Shown here: in pieces, positions 15,594 to 24,224 of the stretch
Layout of the letters: each line of letters starts with the position of its first letter
Position numbering within the stretch: position 1 is the first letter of the stretch
NCBI GenBank assembly: GCA_017557665.1
Contig: JAFYYI010000086.1
Coordinates: forward strand, 1-64,000
Length of the DNA stretch: 64,000 bases
From: Muribaculaceae bacterium
Lineage (GTDB): Bacteria > Bacteroidota > Bacteroidia > Bacteroidales > Muribaculaceae
Direction: 5' to 3'
Made by a program: the position numbers and the translations under genes
The notes under the pieces: model-generated
What the model was told of the DNA's origin: nothing
Databases searched by the model: none
What the model saw: the letters and a program-made list of their open reading frames with translations, nothing else

Positions 15594-16517
15594 ATGAGAC
15601 GCTTTATAAACACAACGATAATGCTTGCTTTCACCATTATGGCATGGGGGCAAGCTGGAGTGGCTATCAACCAGCAGAACATGAAGTTTGAGAAAGGAAT
15701 AAAACCCGACCCTATCAAAGTGAAGCCGCCACTTGACAACTCTATCACCATCGACACATGCACGGTATATTTTGCGCTTGTTGATTCGGCACAGCAGTGC
15801 ATCAAGGCAGAGTGCTGGCAACAGGCTGAGCAGTTTCTACTTGAGGCTATCAGGAGTGAACCGTCCAACCCCAACAACTCGTTGCTGCTGTCTAACATCG
15901 CCACGATGCAGCGACGGCAAGGCCGCCTCGACGAGGCAATCCGCAACTATTCACTCGCCATAGACATCACCCCCAATGCCGTTACGCTGCTTCACAACCG
16001 CGCGGCGGTGTATATACTTATCGACAGTATAGCACTGGCACAGGCCGACTATGAGCGCATTATGATGATAGACAAGAGCGACGTGGAGTCGCGCTACACT
16101 CATGGCATGCTGGCACTTAATATGGGCGACCCTAAGACCGCCGAGAAAGATTTCGAGGACATCCTGCGCATAAACCCCAACTCGGGCATGGCAAAGCAGG
16201 GACAAGGCTACCTCCACAAGCACGCCGGCGAATATGAAAAGGCGGCACAATGCTTCTCCGAAGTCATCAACGTGAAACCCAGCGCAACCCTACTCGCCAA
16301 CCGCGCCGACTGCTATCTTGCCACAAAGCGACTTAACGATGCATCTCTCGACATTGCCAACGCACTGGAACTTGACCCCGAAGACCCATATATCTATATC
16401 CTGCGAGCCAAGCTCAACAAACTGCGCTTCAACCGCGAAGACATGGAGCGCGACATCAAGCTCGCCATCGCCCACGGCATCGACAAAGACGAAGCACAAG
16501 CACTAATTGGGGAATAA
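15594..16517 (+). CDS. Exported tetratricopeptide-repeat protein
   Basis: 307 residues from the ATG at 15594. The signal peptide MRRFINTTIMLAFTIMAWG is followed by at least five TPR units (for example NPNNSLLLSNIATMQRRQGR, LDEAIRNYSLAIDITPN, YEKAAQCFSEVINVKPS, LNDASLDIANALELDPED). TPRs are protein-docking surfaces; no enzyme domain is present. It is therefore a periplasmic or outer-membrane scaffold of unknown partners. It is followed at 80 bp by the HU/SPOR gene, which has its own promoter. Confidence 0.85.
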   Translation: MRRFINTTIMLAFTIMAWGQAGVAINQQNMKFEKGIKPDPIKVKPPLDNSITIDTCTVYFALVDSAQQCIKAECWQQAEQFLLEAIRSEPSNPNNSLLLSNIATMQRRQGRLDEAIRNYSLAIDITPNAVTLLHNRAAVYILIDSIALAQADYERIMMIDKSDVESRYTHGMLALNMGDPKTAEKDFEDILRINPNSGMAKQGQGYLHKHAGEYEKAAQCFSEVINVKPSATLLANRADCYLATKRLNDASLDIANALELDPEDPYIYILRAKLNKLRFNREDMERDIKLAIAHGIDKDEAQALIGE

Positions 16518-16561
16518 GGTTTCGTAGGTTAATCACGATTGGAAAAAGTTATCAACAACTA

Positions 16562-16592
16562 TTGCCAATGTGAGCAAATGGTTGTAATTTTG
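16562..16592 (+). promoter_or_regulatory. Promoter of the HU/SPOR gene
   Basis: TTGC (16562-16565), a 19-bp gap and TAATTTTG (16585-16592). The ATG follows only four bases later, which predicts a leaderless mRNA. Confidence 0.75.
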
Positions 16593-16596
16593 CACG

Positions 16597-17562
16597 ATGA
16601 TTTCACTTACACAACATATAGAATACCTGATGATGCTGGGCGACTGCGTGGTGGTTCCTGACTGGGGAGCATTGGTAGCCAGCCATGTGCCATCGAGCAT
16701 TGATAAAACAAGCATCAGCAGACCGGCACGACTTATTGCCTTTAACCCCAGCATCTCACACAACGATGGGCTGCTTGCCACCTCGGTGGCGCGGCGACAC
16801 AACATCAGCTATGCTGAGGCATGCAAGGTGATTGCCGACAATGTCACGGCTTTCCGCCGCCAATTGGCAACTGGATCGGAGGTGGCATTCGGGCGATTGG
16901 GATTTTTCAAGAACGATGACAACGGCAAGCTCATCTTCACCCCGACCTTACACGATGAGGCAAGCGATGAGTTCTTCGGGCTACGCAGCTTTGAATTCCC
17001 AATCCTGTCGCAAGCCGGCGACCATGAGCAGGCACAAGTGGCACGCAGTATCTTCGCCCACCGAGGCTGGAAGACCGCCGCAGCGATTGCCGCTATCATT
17101 GGCATTGGCGCGATACTCTCCACTCCTGTCATTGTTGACAAGAGCATCGACACAGCGAGCCTTAACATAGCCAACGTCAAAGTCAAGCCTAATGCGGTCA
17201 TAGTGAAACCCGCTGCACAAGCGACAAGCAACGACAACCAGATTACCGTCATCGACAACACTGTAGGGACGAGACCTGTCTCATCCGACATACCCGCTAT
17301 CGAGAAGCCATCAGCAGCGTTCAATGACGGTATGCCGTGCGATGAGAATGGAGCCTATTTCCTTGTCATCAACTCTTGCAAAAAGCAGCATCAGGCTCAG
17401 GTTCTGGCAAAGCAATATGCCAGCAAGGGAATAAAGTCAAAAATTATCGCCCGAAGCGGATATTTCCACGTAGTGGTGGCACAAAGCAACAGCCAGCAAG
17501 AACTTGCCAGTGCCAAAAAGCTCCTCCCTGAGAAATACCGCAAAGCCTGGGTGTGTAAATAG
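16597..17562 (+). CDS. HU-CCDC81-type domain and SPOR domain membrane protein
   Basis: 321 residues. The N-terminal ~125 residues (HIEYLMMLGDCVVVPDWGAL, FNPSISHNDGLLATSVA, GSEVAFGRLGFF) match the bacterial HU-CCDC81 domain, a relative of DNA-binding HU. A single membrane helix lies near 152-172 (AAIAAIIGIGAILSTPVIV). A C-terminal SPOR domain follows (about 250-321; AYFLVINSCKKQHQAQVLAKQ... WVCK), a fold that binds denuded septal peptidoglycan. The protein could link the nucleoid, or another cytoplasmic partner, to the division site across the inner membrane. The start at 16597 fits the family N-terminus. Confidence 0.9.
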   Translation: MISLTQHIEYLMMLGDCVVVPDWGALVASHVPSSIDKTSISRPARLIAFNPSISHNDGLLATSVARRHNISYAEACKVIADNVTAFRRQLATGSEVAFGRLGFFKNDDNGKLIFTPTLHDEASDEFFGLRSFEFPILSQAGDHEQAQVARSIFAHRGWKTAAAIAAIIGIGAILSTPVIVDKSIDTASLNIANVKVKPNAVIVKPAAQATSNDNQITVIDNTVGTRPVSSDIPAIEKPSAAFNDGMPCDENGAYFLVINSCKKQHQAQVLAKQYASKGIKSKIIARSGYFHVVVAQSNSQQELASAKKLLPEKYRKAWVCK

Positions 17563-17567
17563 AAATC

Positions 17568-17612
17568 AGATTTCAGAGGTCAGAGGTCAGAGGTCAGATT
17601 TCAGAGGTCAGA
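17568..17612. repeat. Tandem TCAGAGG microrepeat
   Basis: AGATTTCAGAGGTCAGAGG-type units repeat four or five times right after the SPOR stop codon. No function is apparent. Confidence 0.75.
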
Positions 17613-17639
17613 AGTAATACATAAGACAACTATAACACT

Positions 17640-17669
17640 GAGTGGCGCAGAAAACAACTTGCGCCACTC
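17640..17669. terminator. Bidirectional terminator hairpin
   Basis: GAGTGGCGCA (17640-17649) pairs with TGCGCCACTC (17660-17669). It lies between convergent genes and can serve both. Confidence 0.75.
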
Positions 17670-17680
17670 TTCATAATTAA

Positions 17681-17932
17681 TCAATCATCATAATGCCCAT
17701 GATGTCCGCCACCGCCGGGATGGTGACCGCCACCAGGATGGTGACCGCCTCCAGGGTGGTGTCCTCCAGGGTGGTGTCCTCCAGGGGGAGGCGGTGGTGG
17801 TCCAGGTCGTCCCCTATAGGGGTAGTCATAATAATAACCATCGTCATACCAGTAAGGGCTGCATGATGTAACCGCCACCGATGCCATCATCGCCAGCAGA
17901 ACAGCCACAATCAAAGTCTTTTTTCTTTTCAT
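17681..17932 (-). CDS. His/Gly/Pro-rich small lipoprotein, possible metal binder
   Basis: 83 residues. The signal peptide MKRKKTLIVAVLLAMMASVA ends in the lipobox VTSC (Cys 24). The mature part has a Tyr/Asp-rich segment (YWYDDGYYYDYPY), a run of six prolines and then repeats of GGHHP: in all 11 histidines in the last 33 residues, ending HHGHYDD. Such His-rich tails in other bacteria (for example Hpn-like proteins) bind Ni, Zn or Cu; that role here is inference. No metal transporter gene is adjacent. The repeats are encoded by an 18-bp-like periodic DNA tract (17700-17790) that could vary in length. Confidence 0.75.
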   Translation of the reverse strand: MKRKKTLIVAVLLAMMASVAVTSCSPYWYDDGYYYDYPYRGRPGPPPPPPGGHHPGGHHPGGGHHPGGGHHPGGGGHHGHYDD

Positions 17933-18066
17933 TTATCTGCGTTTCGTTAGAAGTTTGAAAATCTAAGTCAGTTGCTCCCTTTTGACTGCCTAGAACAATC
18001 AAAGTTTAACGCATCTCTTTCAATCAACGCCAAGAATAGACAAATGTCAATTTTTTATCTACTAAT

Positions 18067-18498
18067 TCAACCTATCCTCTCCCTTGTCGTCACAACAAAG
18101 CGACGCAACTCCTCCTCGTCTTGAAAAGCATCAAGGGGAACAGCGAGAAATGTGTAACGTTTTTTCTTGAAACGCAACACGAGACAACGGTTCAATGCAG
18201 TGGTCGATTCAATATCGCCCCAGGCGATGACGTGGCTGCGCATTTTGTCGCTTGTGAAGTCGAGCAACAAGCCCTCGTCGGTGAGCGTCACCGTCTTTTC
18301 CAGTATTGACCATCTAGACTCTTGCGTCAGTGCAAAATAATACAGCACAGGGAACGACACCATCACCATCGCCATCGCTACGATTAGAGCTACAAAGGCA
18401 AAGCGGGTGTCAACGGCTATCAAAGCCAGACACACCGCCACCGGCAGCAGCAACAGCCACCACCATCGCACCAAAAACAGCCGATAAAGTATCGACAT
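18067..18498 (-). CDS. Small membrane protein of unknown function (YcxB-like)
   Basis: 143 residues from the ATG at 18498 (MSILYRLFLVRWWWLLLLPV). A TTG at 18534 would overlap the upstream acylase stop by four bases and is an alternative start. Two membrane segments (about 6-28 and 32-58) precede a C-terminal cytoplasmic part (KTVTLTDEGLLLDF, IAWGDIESTTALNRCLVLRF, FLAVPLDAFQDEEELRRFV) that resembles the YcxB-like C-terminal domain. Function is unknown. It is probably co-transcribed with the acylase gene. Confidence 0.7.
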   Translation of the reverse strand: MSILYRLFLVRWWWLLLLPVAVCLALIAVDTRFAFVALIVAMAMVMVSFPVLYYFALTQESRWSILEKTVTLTDEGLLLDFTSDKMRSHVIAWGDIESTTALNRCLVLRFKKKRYTFLAVPLDAFQDEEELRRFVVTTRERIG

Positions 18499-18530
18499 AT
18501 ATGTGCCTGAAGTTATTGAATTAGTCTCAA

Positions 18531-19691
18531 TCAACGATATTTCGTGCCTGAAGTATTAGATTTCCGTTTTCTGCTGAACCAATCTTTCAATGCGGCACGC
18601 GTGTTGTATTCGCGTTCATACATCAACATGTTCATCTTCACCATTTGCTGGCAATAGCCTGTGCCTTCCTCGTTATAGAGTTTACTCAAATTGAGATAAT
18701 GCTGGCCATTGCCACGCATAATAGAGAACACCTCCGCCTGACGGGCACGAACCTTGTCGCATTGCGGGCTATGATGGTTCTCGCCAGTGCCGTTAAGCAC
18801 GCTGGGCACTCCGCCAGCCTCTCCCACTCGAGCAGCAAACGTCTCGGCACAAGGCGGATAACCCAGCGCAACCCACATAGTTGTCAACGCCCCTGGCTCA
18901 TTTGGCTCAACACCCTCAATCACTATCGATGCCGTGGAGATGCGACGCGGGATGAAGTCTTGATCAACAATCCATTCTTCACCGCTATGCGTGAAATCCT
19001 TGCCAAGCAAGCTATGATAGAAGGTACGGGAAATCTCCTCGGTAAACACTGCCGGGGTGAAGTCGCCAGCAGCGATGTGAGGAGCGAGCAGGTGCTTCGC
19101 ATTACCCTCTCGCACATATCCAAAACCCTCGTCTGAGCGGCCGCTATAAGAATAATTGGTTCGAATAAGCACGCCATCAGGAGCATCAGCAAGGTCATAT
19201 TTTTTATAGGTGTAATTTCCTGTCTCGAAATAGGCTCCATGACCATATCGGTCTATCACGCCGAAGTTCGCCTCCACTCCAAGCGGTTTGGGCAGCGATT
19301 GCAGCAGCCGTTCAAAGTCATCGACCGTGACACAGTGCTCCAGCGCGAGTTTCATCACCACGCCTTCGCGGTCCATCTCGCTCTCTGGCACATCATCGTC
19401 GTTGAGGTTATAGGATGCCGTGTTCATGATGGCAAAGCCCATCTTGTTGAAACCTGTCCACGCAGCAGTGTCGTTGGCGTCGGTAGCATCAAAAATCGCC
19501 ACAAACTCATAGCAGTCATCATGAGCCTTGATAAGTTCCACGCGGTTGTCGAGACAGCCCGTGTCGCGGTGCTTCCACAGCAGAGGCCTGCCCGACAATG
19601 TTTTTTTACCTGATATTATCGCCGAGGTACAAGCCATCGCAGCAAAGCCGCCAGCAAGCAGAATAATCAATAGTAATGCCTGTTTTTTCAT
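18531..19691 (-). CDS. C45 / choloylglycine-hydrolase-like Ntn amidohydrolase, secreted
   Basis: 386 residues. The signal peptide MKKQALLLIILLAGGFAAMA is followed directly by CTSAIISGKKTLSGRPLLWK. Cys21 at the new N-terminus, with the downstream RPLLWKHRDTG motif, is the pattern of Ntn hydrolases related to the C45 acyltransferases and bile-salt/penicillin amidases. Conserved GFNKMGFAIMNTASYN and YFETGNYTYKKYD fit the fold. It should cleave an amide bond in the periplasm, but the substrate (N-acyl amide, bile salt or peptide) is not indicated. The site AMAC is a poor lipobox, so signal peptidase I or self-processing probably exposes Cys21. The promoter is at 19714-19745. Confidence 0.82.
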   Translation of the reverse strand: MKKQALLLIILLAGGFAAMACTSAIISGKKTLSGRPLLWKHRDTGCLDNRVELIKAHDDCYEFVAIFDATDANDTAAWTGFNKMGFAIMNTASYNLNDDDVPESEMDREGVVMKLALEHCVTVDDFERLLQSLPKPLGVEANFGVIDRYGHGAYFETGNYTYKKYDLADAPDGVLIRTNYSYSGRSDEGFGYVREGNAKHLLAPHIAAGDFTPAVFTEEISRTFYHSLLGKDFTHSGEEWIVDQDFIPRRISTASIVIEGVEPNEPGALTTMWVALGYPPCAETFAARVGEAGGVPSVLNGTGENHHSPQCDKVRARQAEVFSIMRGNGQHYLNLSKLYNEEGTGYCQQMVKMNMLMYEREYNTRAALKDWFSRKRKSNTSGTKYR

Positions 19692-19713
19692 GATTTCATT
19701 GAATTTATTGCCC

Positions 19714-19745
19714 CAAAGGTAGTATAAAAACGCATTGTGAGCAAA
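19714..19745 (-). promoter_or_regulatory. Promoter of the C45 acylase gene
   Basis: On the minus strand: TTTG (19745-19742), a 20-bp gap, TACCTTTG (19721-19714). It is divergent from, and nearly touching, the rho promoter. Confidence 0.8.
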
Positions 19746-19749
19746 AAAA

Positions 19750-19780
19750 TTTGCTAATTAAAATAAAATTACTACCTTTG
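19750..19780 (+). promoter_or_regulatory. rho promoter
   Basis: TTTG (19750-19753), a 19-bp gap, TACCTTTG (19773-19780). Transcription from about 19786 would give a leader of about 220 nt before rho. Confidence 0.85.
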
Positions 19781-19890
19781 CATCAAAATTCAGCACACCT
19801 AACCAAACTATAACAAGATAAAACACTTCAAAAATAAAAGTGTGCGACATCCTATTAAAAATCATTTTTCAAAAACATCTCAATCTCACC

Positions 19891-19934
19891 AAGCACATCG
19901 CCACATCTTGACGTGAACAATCATGTGCTTTTTT
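19891..19934 (+). promoter_or_regulatory. Terminator-like hairpin in the rho leader (possible attenuator)
   Basis: AAGCACAT (19891-19898) pairs with ATGTGCTT (19923-19930) around an inner CAC/GTG stem, and six Ts follow (19929-19934). It lies between promoter and start codon, so full transcription requires read-through. rho genes elsewhere are autoregulated by termination in the leader; this hairpin could do that here. Confidence 0.65.
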
Positions 19935-20008
19935 CGATAATAGTTGTGTAACAAACCCATACACGCTATGCGAAATTGAGATTTTCACGATTTTTCATTT
20001 TATTTATT

Positions 20009-22249
20009 ATGTATAACATTAACGAACTAAGTTCAATGACCAACGCCGAGCTTAAAGACTTGGCGAAATCTATGGGTATCAAAAAAGTCAACAGTACTCC
20101 AAAGGAAGACCTTGTCTATCAAATTATTGACCAGCAGGCTATCGACGCTTCAAAGAATGCGCCCGAAGCTCCTAAAAAACGCAAGGGACGCAAAAAGAAG
20201 GAAGCCAATGATACCGTTGAGACACAACCAACCAGCGAAAAAGACAACAAGAAGAAAAAAATGGCAAAAGCCCCCGATGAGAAACCACAAAAGGTAAAGG
20301 AGAAAAAAGAAGTGACAAAAGTCGAGGAGGCCACAGTTGAGGAACCTGCCGAGCCTAAAGCTGAACCCATTGCTGAGGAGCCTGTTGCTGAAGCTCCTGT
20401 AAAGCGCAAGCGTGGACGTCCACGCAAGAGTGAGGTGAAAACCACGCAGCAAGAGCAACTGCCAGGCCTGGAAACTGTCGCTCCTGCCAACGCCAATGAA
20501 GAGACCACCGACAACAACACCACTAAGAAGGCGAAGCGCACACGACGTGAGCGCATAGAGCGCATGACAGCGCAAGAAACCATCAACTATGGCGAGCAGG
20601 TTGCAAGTTCCGATGCTATGCCTATGCCCGAAGACATGGACTCTTACGAGCCACAGCCAATGCAAACCGACATGCTCCCTGCCGCTCTGCAACCCTCTCC
20701 AGCTCCCATCGAGGAGCAAGAGCCTCCCATCATGTCAAGCGAGGGAGAGATGGAACCACAAGCCGAGTCGCCAGTCTTCGACCCAAAACAGGACGACTTT
20801 ATGAGTCTGTTCAACACTAACCCAAACGCTACAATAGGCAAGAAAAACAAACGCGACAACAGAGGTGAGCAACAGGGACAAGGCAACTTCTTCGGTTCTG
20901 GCACGATGACTTTCAAGCCCCGCACTCCCGAAGAGCGTGAGGAGGCGGCACGACGCGCCGAGCAACAGCGCCGCCAAGCTGCCGAAGAAGCCGCCAAAGC
21001 TCCTATCCTCATTCAAGAGCCTAAAGCCGAGAAAGAACCACAGAACAACAAGCAGCAAAAGAAGAAAAAAAGCAAGAACCAGCAACAGCAGCCCGAGTCG
21101 GCACTGCCCTACGCCGATATCACCTACAACTTCGACGGCATACTCAACGGCATGGGCGTTTTAGAGGTGATGAGCGACGGCTATGGCTTCCTGCGCTCAA
21201 GTGACTATAACTACCTCACCTCGCCCGACGACATCTACGTGCCACAGGCGCAAATCAAGAAATACGGCCTGCAGACCGGCGACGTGGTGGAATGCACCAT
21301 ACGGCCACCAAGAGAGGGTGAAAAATACTTCCCACTCGTGGATGTGCGCCTCATCAACGGCCGCACCCCAAATTTCGTGCGCGACCGCATACCGTTTGAG
21401 CATCTTGTGCCACTGTTCCCAAACGAGAAATTCAACCTCGTGAGCCCCACACGTCCCAACATTTCCACCCGCATCGTGGATATGTTCTCGCCCATCGGTA
21501 AAGGACAACGCGGTCTCATCGTGGCACCGCCCAAAACGGGTAAGACAGTGCTGCTCAAGGATATCGCCAATGCCATCTCAGAGAACCATCCCGACACCTA
21601 TATGATCATACTGCTCATAGACGAGCGCCCCGAGGAGGTGACCGACATGGCACGAAGCGTAAACGCTGAGGTGATAGCCTCAACCTTTGATGAGCCGGCC
21701 GACCGACACGTGAAAATCGCCGACCTCGTGCTGCAAAAGGCAAAACGCATGGTGGAATGTGGCCACGACGTGGTGATTCTGCTTGACTCTATCACTCGTC
21801 TAGCTCGCGCCTACAACACAATTGCGCCTGCCAGCGGCAAGATTCTGAGTGGTGGCGTGGATGCCAACGCCCTGCAAAGGCCCAAACGCTTCTTTGGCGC
21901 GGCCCGCAACATCGAGAATGGCGGAAGTCTTACTATCATCGCGACAGCACTAATCGAGACCGGCAGCAAGATGGACGAAGTGATATTCGAGGAATTCAAG
22001 GGGACTGGCAACATGGAGCTACAACTCGACCGCAAGCTCTCCAACAAGCGCGTCTTCCCCGCTGTTGATATCATTGCCTCCAGCACACGCCGCGATGACC
22101 TGCTGCTCAAGCAGGACACTCTCAATCGCATGTGGATTCTGCGACGCTTCCTTAGCGACCGAGGCTCCATCGAGGCCATGGAGTTCATCAAAGACCGCAT
22201 GGAGCGCACTCGCAGCAACGAGGAACTGCTGCTCACTATGAACGACTAA
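20009..22249 (+). CDS. rho: Transcription termination factor Rho with long disordered insert
   Basis: 746 residues from the ATG at 20009; an upstream TTG at 19976 was rejected. The N-terminal Rho helical domain is at 9-43 ([17 protein letters not shown]). A very long low-complexity stretch rich in Lys, Glu, Pro and Gln follows (about 45-365), including AT-hook-like [11 protein letters not shown]. The cold-shock RNA-binding domain starts near 375 ([15 protein letters not shown]). The hexameric ATPase has Walker [13 protein letters not shown] and Walker [17 protein letters not shown]. It terminates untranslated transcripts by ATP-driven RNA translocation. E. coli Rho has 419 residues; the extra length is the insert, which in Bacteroides thetaiotaomicron has been linked to phase separation. 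Confidence 0.97.
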   Translation: MYNINELSSMTNAELKDLAKSMGIKKVNSTPKEDLVYQIIDQQAIDASKNAPEAPKKRKGRKKKEANDTVETQPTSEKDNKKKKMAKAPDEKPQKVKEKKEVTKVEEATVEEPAEPKAEPIAEEPVAEAPVKRKRGRPRKSEVKTTQQEQLPGLETVAPANANEETTDNNTTKKAKRTRRERIERMTAQETINYGEQVASSDAMPMPEDMDSYEPQPMQTDMLPAALQPSPAPIEEQEPPIMSSEGEMEPQAESPVFDPKQDDFMSLFNTNPNATIGKKNKRDNRGEQQGQGNFFGSGTMTFKPRTPEEREEAARRAEQQRRQAAEEAAKAPILIQEPKAEKEPQNNKQQKKKKSKNQQQQPESALPYADITYNFDGILNGMGVLEVMSDGYGFLRSSDYNYLTSPDDIYVPQAQIKKYGLQTGDVVECTIRPPREGEKYFPLVDVRLINGRTPNFVRDRIPFEHLVPLFPNEKFNLVSPTRPNISTRIVDMFSPIGKGQRGLIVAPPKTGKTVLLKDIANAISENHPDTYMIILLIDERPEEVTDMARSVNAEVIASTFDEPADRHVKIADLVLQKAKRMVECGHDVVILLDSITRLARAYNTIAPASGKILSGGVDANALQRPKRFFGAARNIENGGSLTIIATALIETGSKMDEVIFEEFKGTGNMELQLDRKLSNKRVFPAVDIIASSTRRDDLLLKQDTLNRMWILRRFLSDRGSIEAMEFIKDRMERTRSNEELLLTMND

Positions 22250-22316
22250 GCCCAATAAGCTGATTCCACAATTTTGAGAATGAGGACATGCAGCTTTATC
22301 TATTATATGCCTACAC

Positions 22317-22338
22317 CCATGCGGTGAGGCATTTTTTT
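22317..22338 (+). terminator. rho terminator
   Basis: TGCCT and CACC pair with GGTG and AGGCA, followed by seven Ts. Confidence 0.85.
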
Positions 22339-22536
22339 GTGCAAAATCGTGAAAATTGGTGGTTTTGCCACCCCGAATTAAGATTTTTTAAGAATTCGCC
22401 TTTTAAATCCACATCCTATTTATAAAACCCTATATATCAACACTATCACACACCTAGCACCACCTTTTTTGATACATTATTGTCCCTTCGAGCCTTGTTA
22501 AAGCATAAATCTGTTGATAAAAAAAATAAAAAAACT

Positions 22537-22567
22537 CTTGCAGTTTCCTACATTTTAACTACATTTG
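22537..22567 (+). promoter_or_regulatory. Promoter of the first array lipoprotein
   Basis: CTTG (22537-22540), a 19-bp gap, TACATTTG (22560-22567). The leader is about 100 nt and does not contain the shared leader element. Confidence 0.7.
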
Positions 22568-22672
22568 CATTTAGTATTTATTGAAATGCCGCAAAATCAG
22601 CATCTGCAATGCTACTTGCGCCACACAATTACGACATTTACTATTAACTAAAATTTATAAAATTTGTTTGTT

Positions 22673-23035
22673 ATGAAAAAATACTTATTACTAACAGCAG
22701 CAGCACTATTGGCACTGCCAGCACTCAACTCCTGCGGAAAACCCAGCGGAGATGCAGAAGACGATGCCAACACTTTTCAGTCATTATACGAAAAAGAAAA
22801 TGAATTAACACTCGAGACATTGGAAAAGACTGTTGAAATTGCCGAGTATTATGCCGAGAACGAAGATTTAGATGCTTGGAATGATTTAGATGAGGAGTTC
22901 AAGGATCTTATTTCTGATATATATGAAGACAAATACGAAGATAAGATAGATGATCTCCAAGACAAAATCAAGGATGCAGTAGATGACATGAAGGATAAGA
23001 AAAAAGACAAAGATGATGACGATGATGACGAATAG
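22673..23035 (+). CDS. Array lipoprotein 1 (type A signal peptide)
   Basis: 120 residues from the ATG at 22673; a TTG three codons upstream is the alternative. The signal peptide MKKYLLLTAAALLALPA ends in LNSC. The mature part starts GKPSGDAEDDA, continues with the family core IAEYYAENEDLDAWNDLDEE, and ends in a charged helix with a run of Asp (KKDKDDDDDDE). It is the first of fourteen related genes and, unlike most, lacks the shared leader element. Function is unknown; by composition it is a strongly acidic, helical, membrane-anchored protein. Confidence 0.85.
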   Translation: MKKYLLLTAAALLALPALNSCGKPSGDAEDDANTFQSLYEKENELTLETLEKTVEIAEYYAENEDLDAWNDLDEEFKDLISDIYEDKYEDKIDDLQDKIKDAVDDMKDKKKDKDDDDDDE

Positions 23036-23084
23036 TCAATAGAGTATCTAACATTTATTTTTCTTATCAACAATATAACATCAA

Positions 23085-23123
23085 AGAGAAAAAGCCGAAT
23101 CGCTCTAAAGGTAGTAGGCAACA
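23085..23123 (+). promoter_or_regulatory. Shared leader element E1
   Basis: AGAGAAAAAGCCGAATCGCT, loop bases CTAA, then AGG TA GTAGGCAACA. It ends 22 bases before the ATG of array lipoprotein 2. Conserved GCC/GGC and C-CT/AG-G pairs could form a small stem with a variable four-base loop. Confidence 0.75.
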
Positions 23124-23145
23124 ATTATTACAAACAGAATTTATT

Positions 23146-23496
23146 ATGAAAAAATATTTAATAATAGCAATAGCAGCATTCATTGCACTGCCACTTTTAA
23201 ACTCCTGTGGACCCAAAGGAGACCCTAAAAGTGACGCTGAGACCATTGCAGATTTATATGAAAAAGCCCAAGATCTTAGAATTGACATATTAGAAAAAGA
23301 ACTTGAAATGGCAGAATACTATGCCGAGAACAATGATTACAAGGGATACAAGAAATTCCTGGAAAAACAAAGTAAACTTAGAGAAAAAGTAGACAAAGAT
23401 TTCAAAAAAGAACACAAAGATGAGTTTAAAGACCTCGAAAAACGCTTAGAGAAAGCTGAAAAGAAAATTCGCAAAAAAGACAAAGACGACGATTAA
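23146..23496 (+). CDS. Array lipoprotein 2 (type A)
   Basis: 116 residues. The signal peptide MKKYLIIAIAAFIALPL ends in LNSC. The mature sequence has GPKGDPKSDAETIADLYEK, then the core LEKELEMAEYYAENNDYKGY and a Lys/Glu/Asp-rich helical C-terminus ending KKDKDDD. Close relatives in the array are the proteins at 28120 and 29098. It is preceded by leader element E1. Function is unknown. The composition suggests coiled-coil or single-helix structure on a lipid anchor. Confidence 0.87.
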   Translation: MKKYLIIAIAAFIALPLLNSCGPKGDPKSDAETIADLYEKAQDLRIDILEKELEMAEYYAENNDYKGYKKFLEKQSKLREKVDKDFKKEHKDEFKDLEKRLEKAEKKIRKKDKDDD

Positions 23497-23659
23497 TCAA
23501 TAACAACCACGTGCGTTTTCTCAAGAAGCATGACTTTTTCATGAGCAAAGAGGACTGAAAGCACAACACCCCCCCTCCAGGCTACATTCAAGAAAACTGC
23601 ACACATGGCATTATCGATTAAGAATCACTATATTGTTTAACCGAAAAAAGAATCAAACA

Positions 23660-23694
23660 AGAAAAAGCCGAAACGCTTTAAAGGGAGTAGGCAC
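23660..23694 (+). promoter_or_regulatory. Shared leader element E2
   Basis: AGAAAAAGCCGAAACGCT, loop TTAA, AGG GA GTAGGCA, ending 27 bases before the ATG at 23722. The preceding 160-bp spacer shows no gene. Confidence 0.75.
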
Positions 23695-23721
23695 TAATTT
23701 TTTTAAACTATATTTATTATT

Positions 23722-24099
23722 ATGAAAATTAAATTTTTATCTATCGCATTTGCACTCGTAGTTGCACTCGCATTCGTTTCTTGCAAAAACGCAAAAGACG
23801 CAAAACCAACTGGTGATGATCCTGTTAAAGACGCTAAAGCATTAGTAGAGAAATGTATTGCTATTACCGAAGGCGTAAACTCAGCTGAGGATTACAAAAA
23901 AGCAGAAAAAGAGGTTGAAGACGCTGTAAAAGAGTTCACTGATGCATACAAAGACAAACCAGAAGAACTTAAGAAATTCAATGAGGAGTATGAGAAACTC
24001 TTAAAGAGTGACGAATACAAGAAAAAAATTGATGAAATCGATAAAAAACTAAAGGAGTTTGAAAGTTCGGCTTCAGAATCATCAGCATCAGAAGAATAA
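23722..24099 (+). CDS. Array lipoprotein 3 (type B signal, type II mature domain)
   Basis: 125 residues. The signal peptide MKIKFLSIAFALVVALA ends in FVSC. The mature part (PTGDDPVKDAKALVEKCIAI, SAEDYKKAEKEVEDAV, KPEELKKFNEEYEKLLKSDE) is a charged helical domain. It is nearly repeated in array lipoprotein 7 (26558-27061) and is related to 4, 5 and 6. The tail is Ser/Glu-rich (SSASESSASEE). Leader element E2 lies upstream. A weak hairpin follows the gene at 24140-24187. Function is unknown. Confidence 0.87.
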   Translation: MKIKFLSIAFALVVALAFVSCKNAKDAKPTGDDPVKDAKALVEKCIAITEGVNSAEDYKKAEKEVEDAVKEFTDAYKDKPEELKKFNEEYEKLLKSDEYKKKIDEIDKKLKEFESSASESSASEE

Positions 24100-24139
24100 T
24101 TTTTGACTCTTTAGGCTATCCTAAATTATAACAATTATC

Positions 24140-24187
24140 GAGTGTTGCATAGGTGTTTATTTTCTTTAAACAATTTATGCAACACTC
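24140..24187 (+). terminator. GAGTGTTGCAT hairpin (weak terminator or attenuator)
   Basis: GAGTGTTGCAT pairs with ATGCAACACTC over a 26-base loop, followed by ATTTT. The next gene starts only 37 bp later with no visible promoter or leader element between, so read-through is expected. Confidence 0.6.
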
Positions 24188-24224
24188 ATTTTAACTATTA
24201 AACAACAAACACTTTAAAATCGAT

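Larger units (their letters stand above)
22250..22672. other. Spacer between rho and the lipoprotein array
   Basis: It contains the rho terminator, a second weak hairpin (GCAAAATC / GGTTTTGC, 22341-22368), an AT-rich stretch and the promoter of the first array gene. No gene is seen. Confidence 0.65.
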
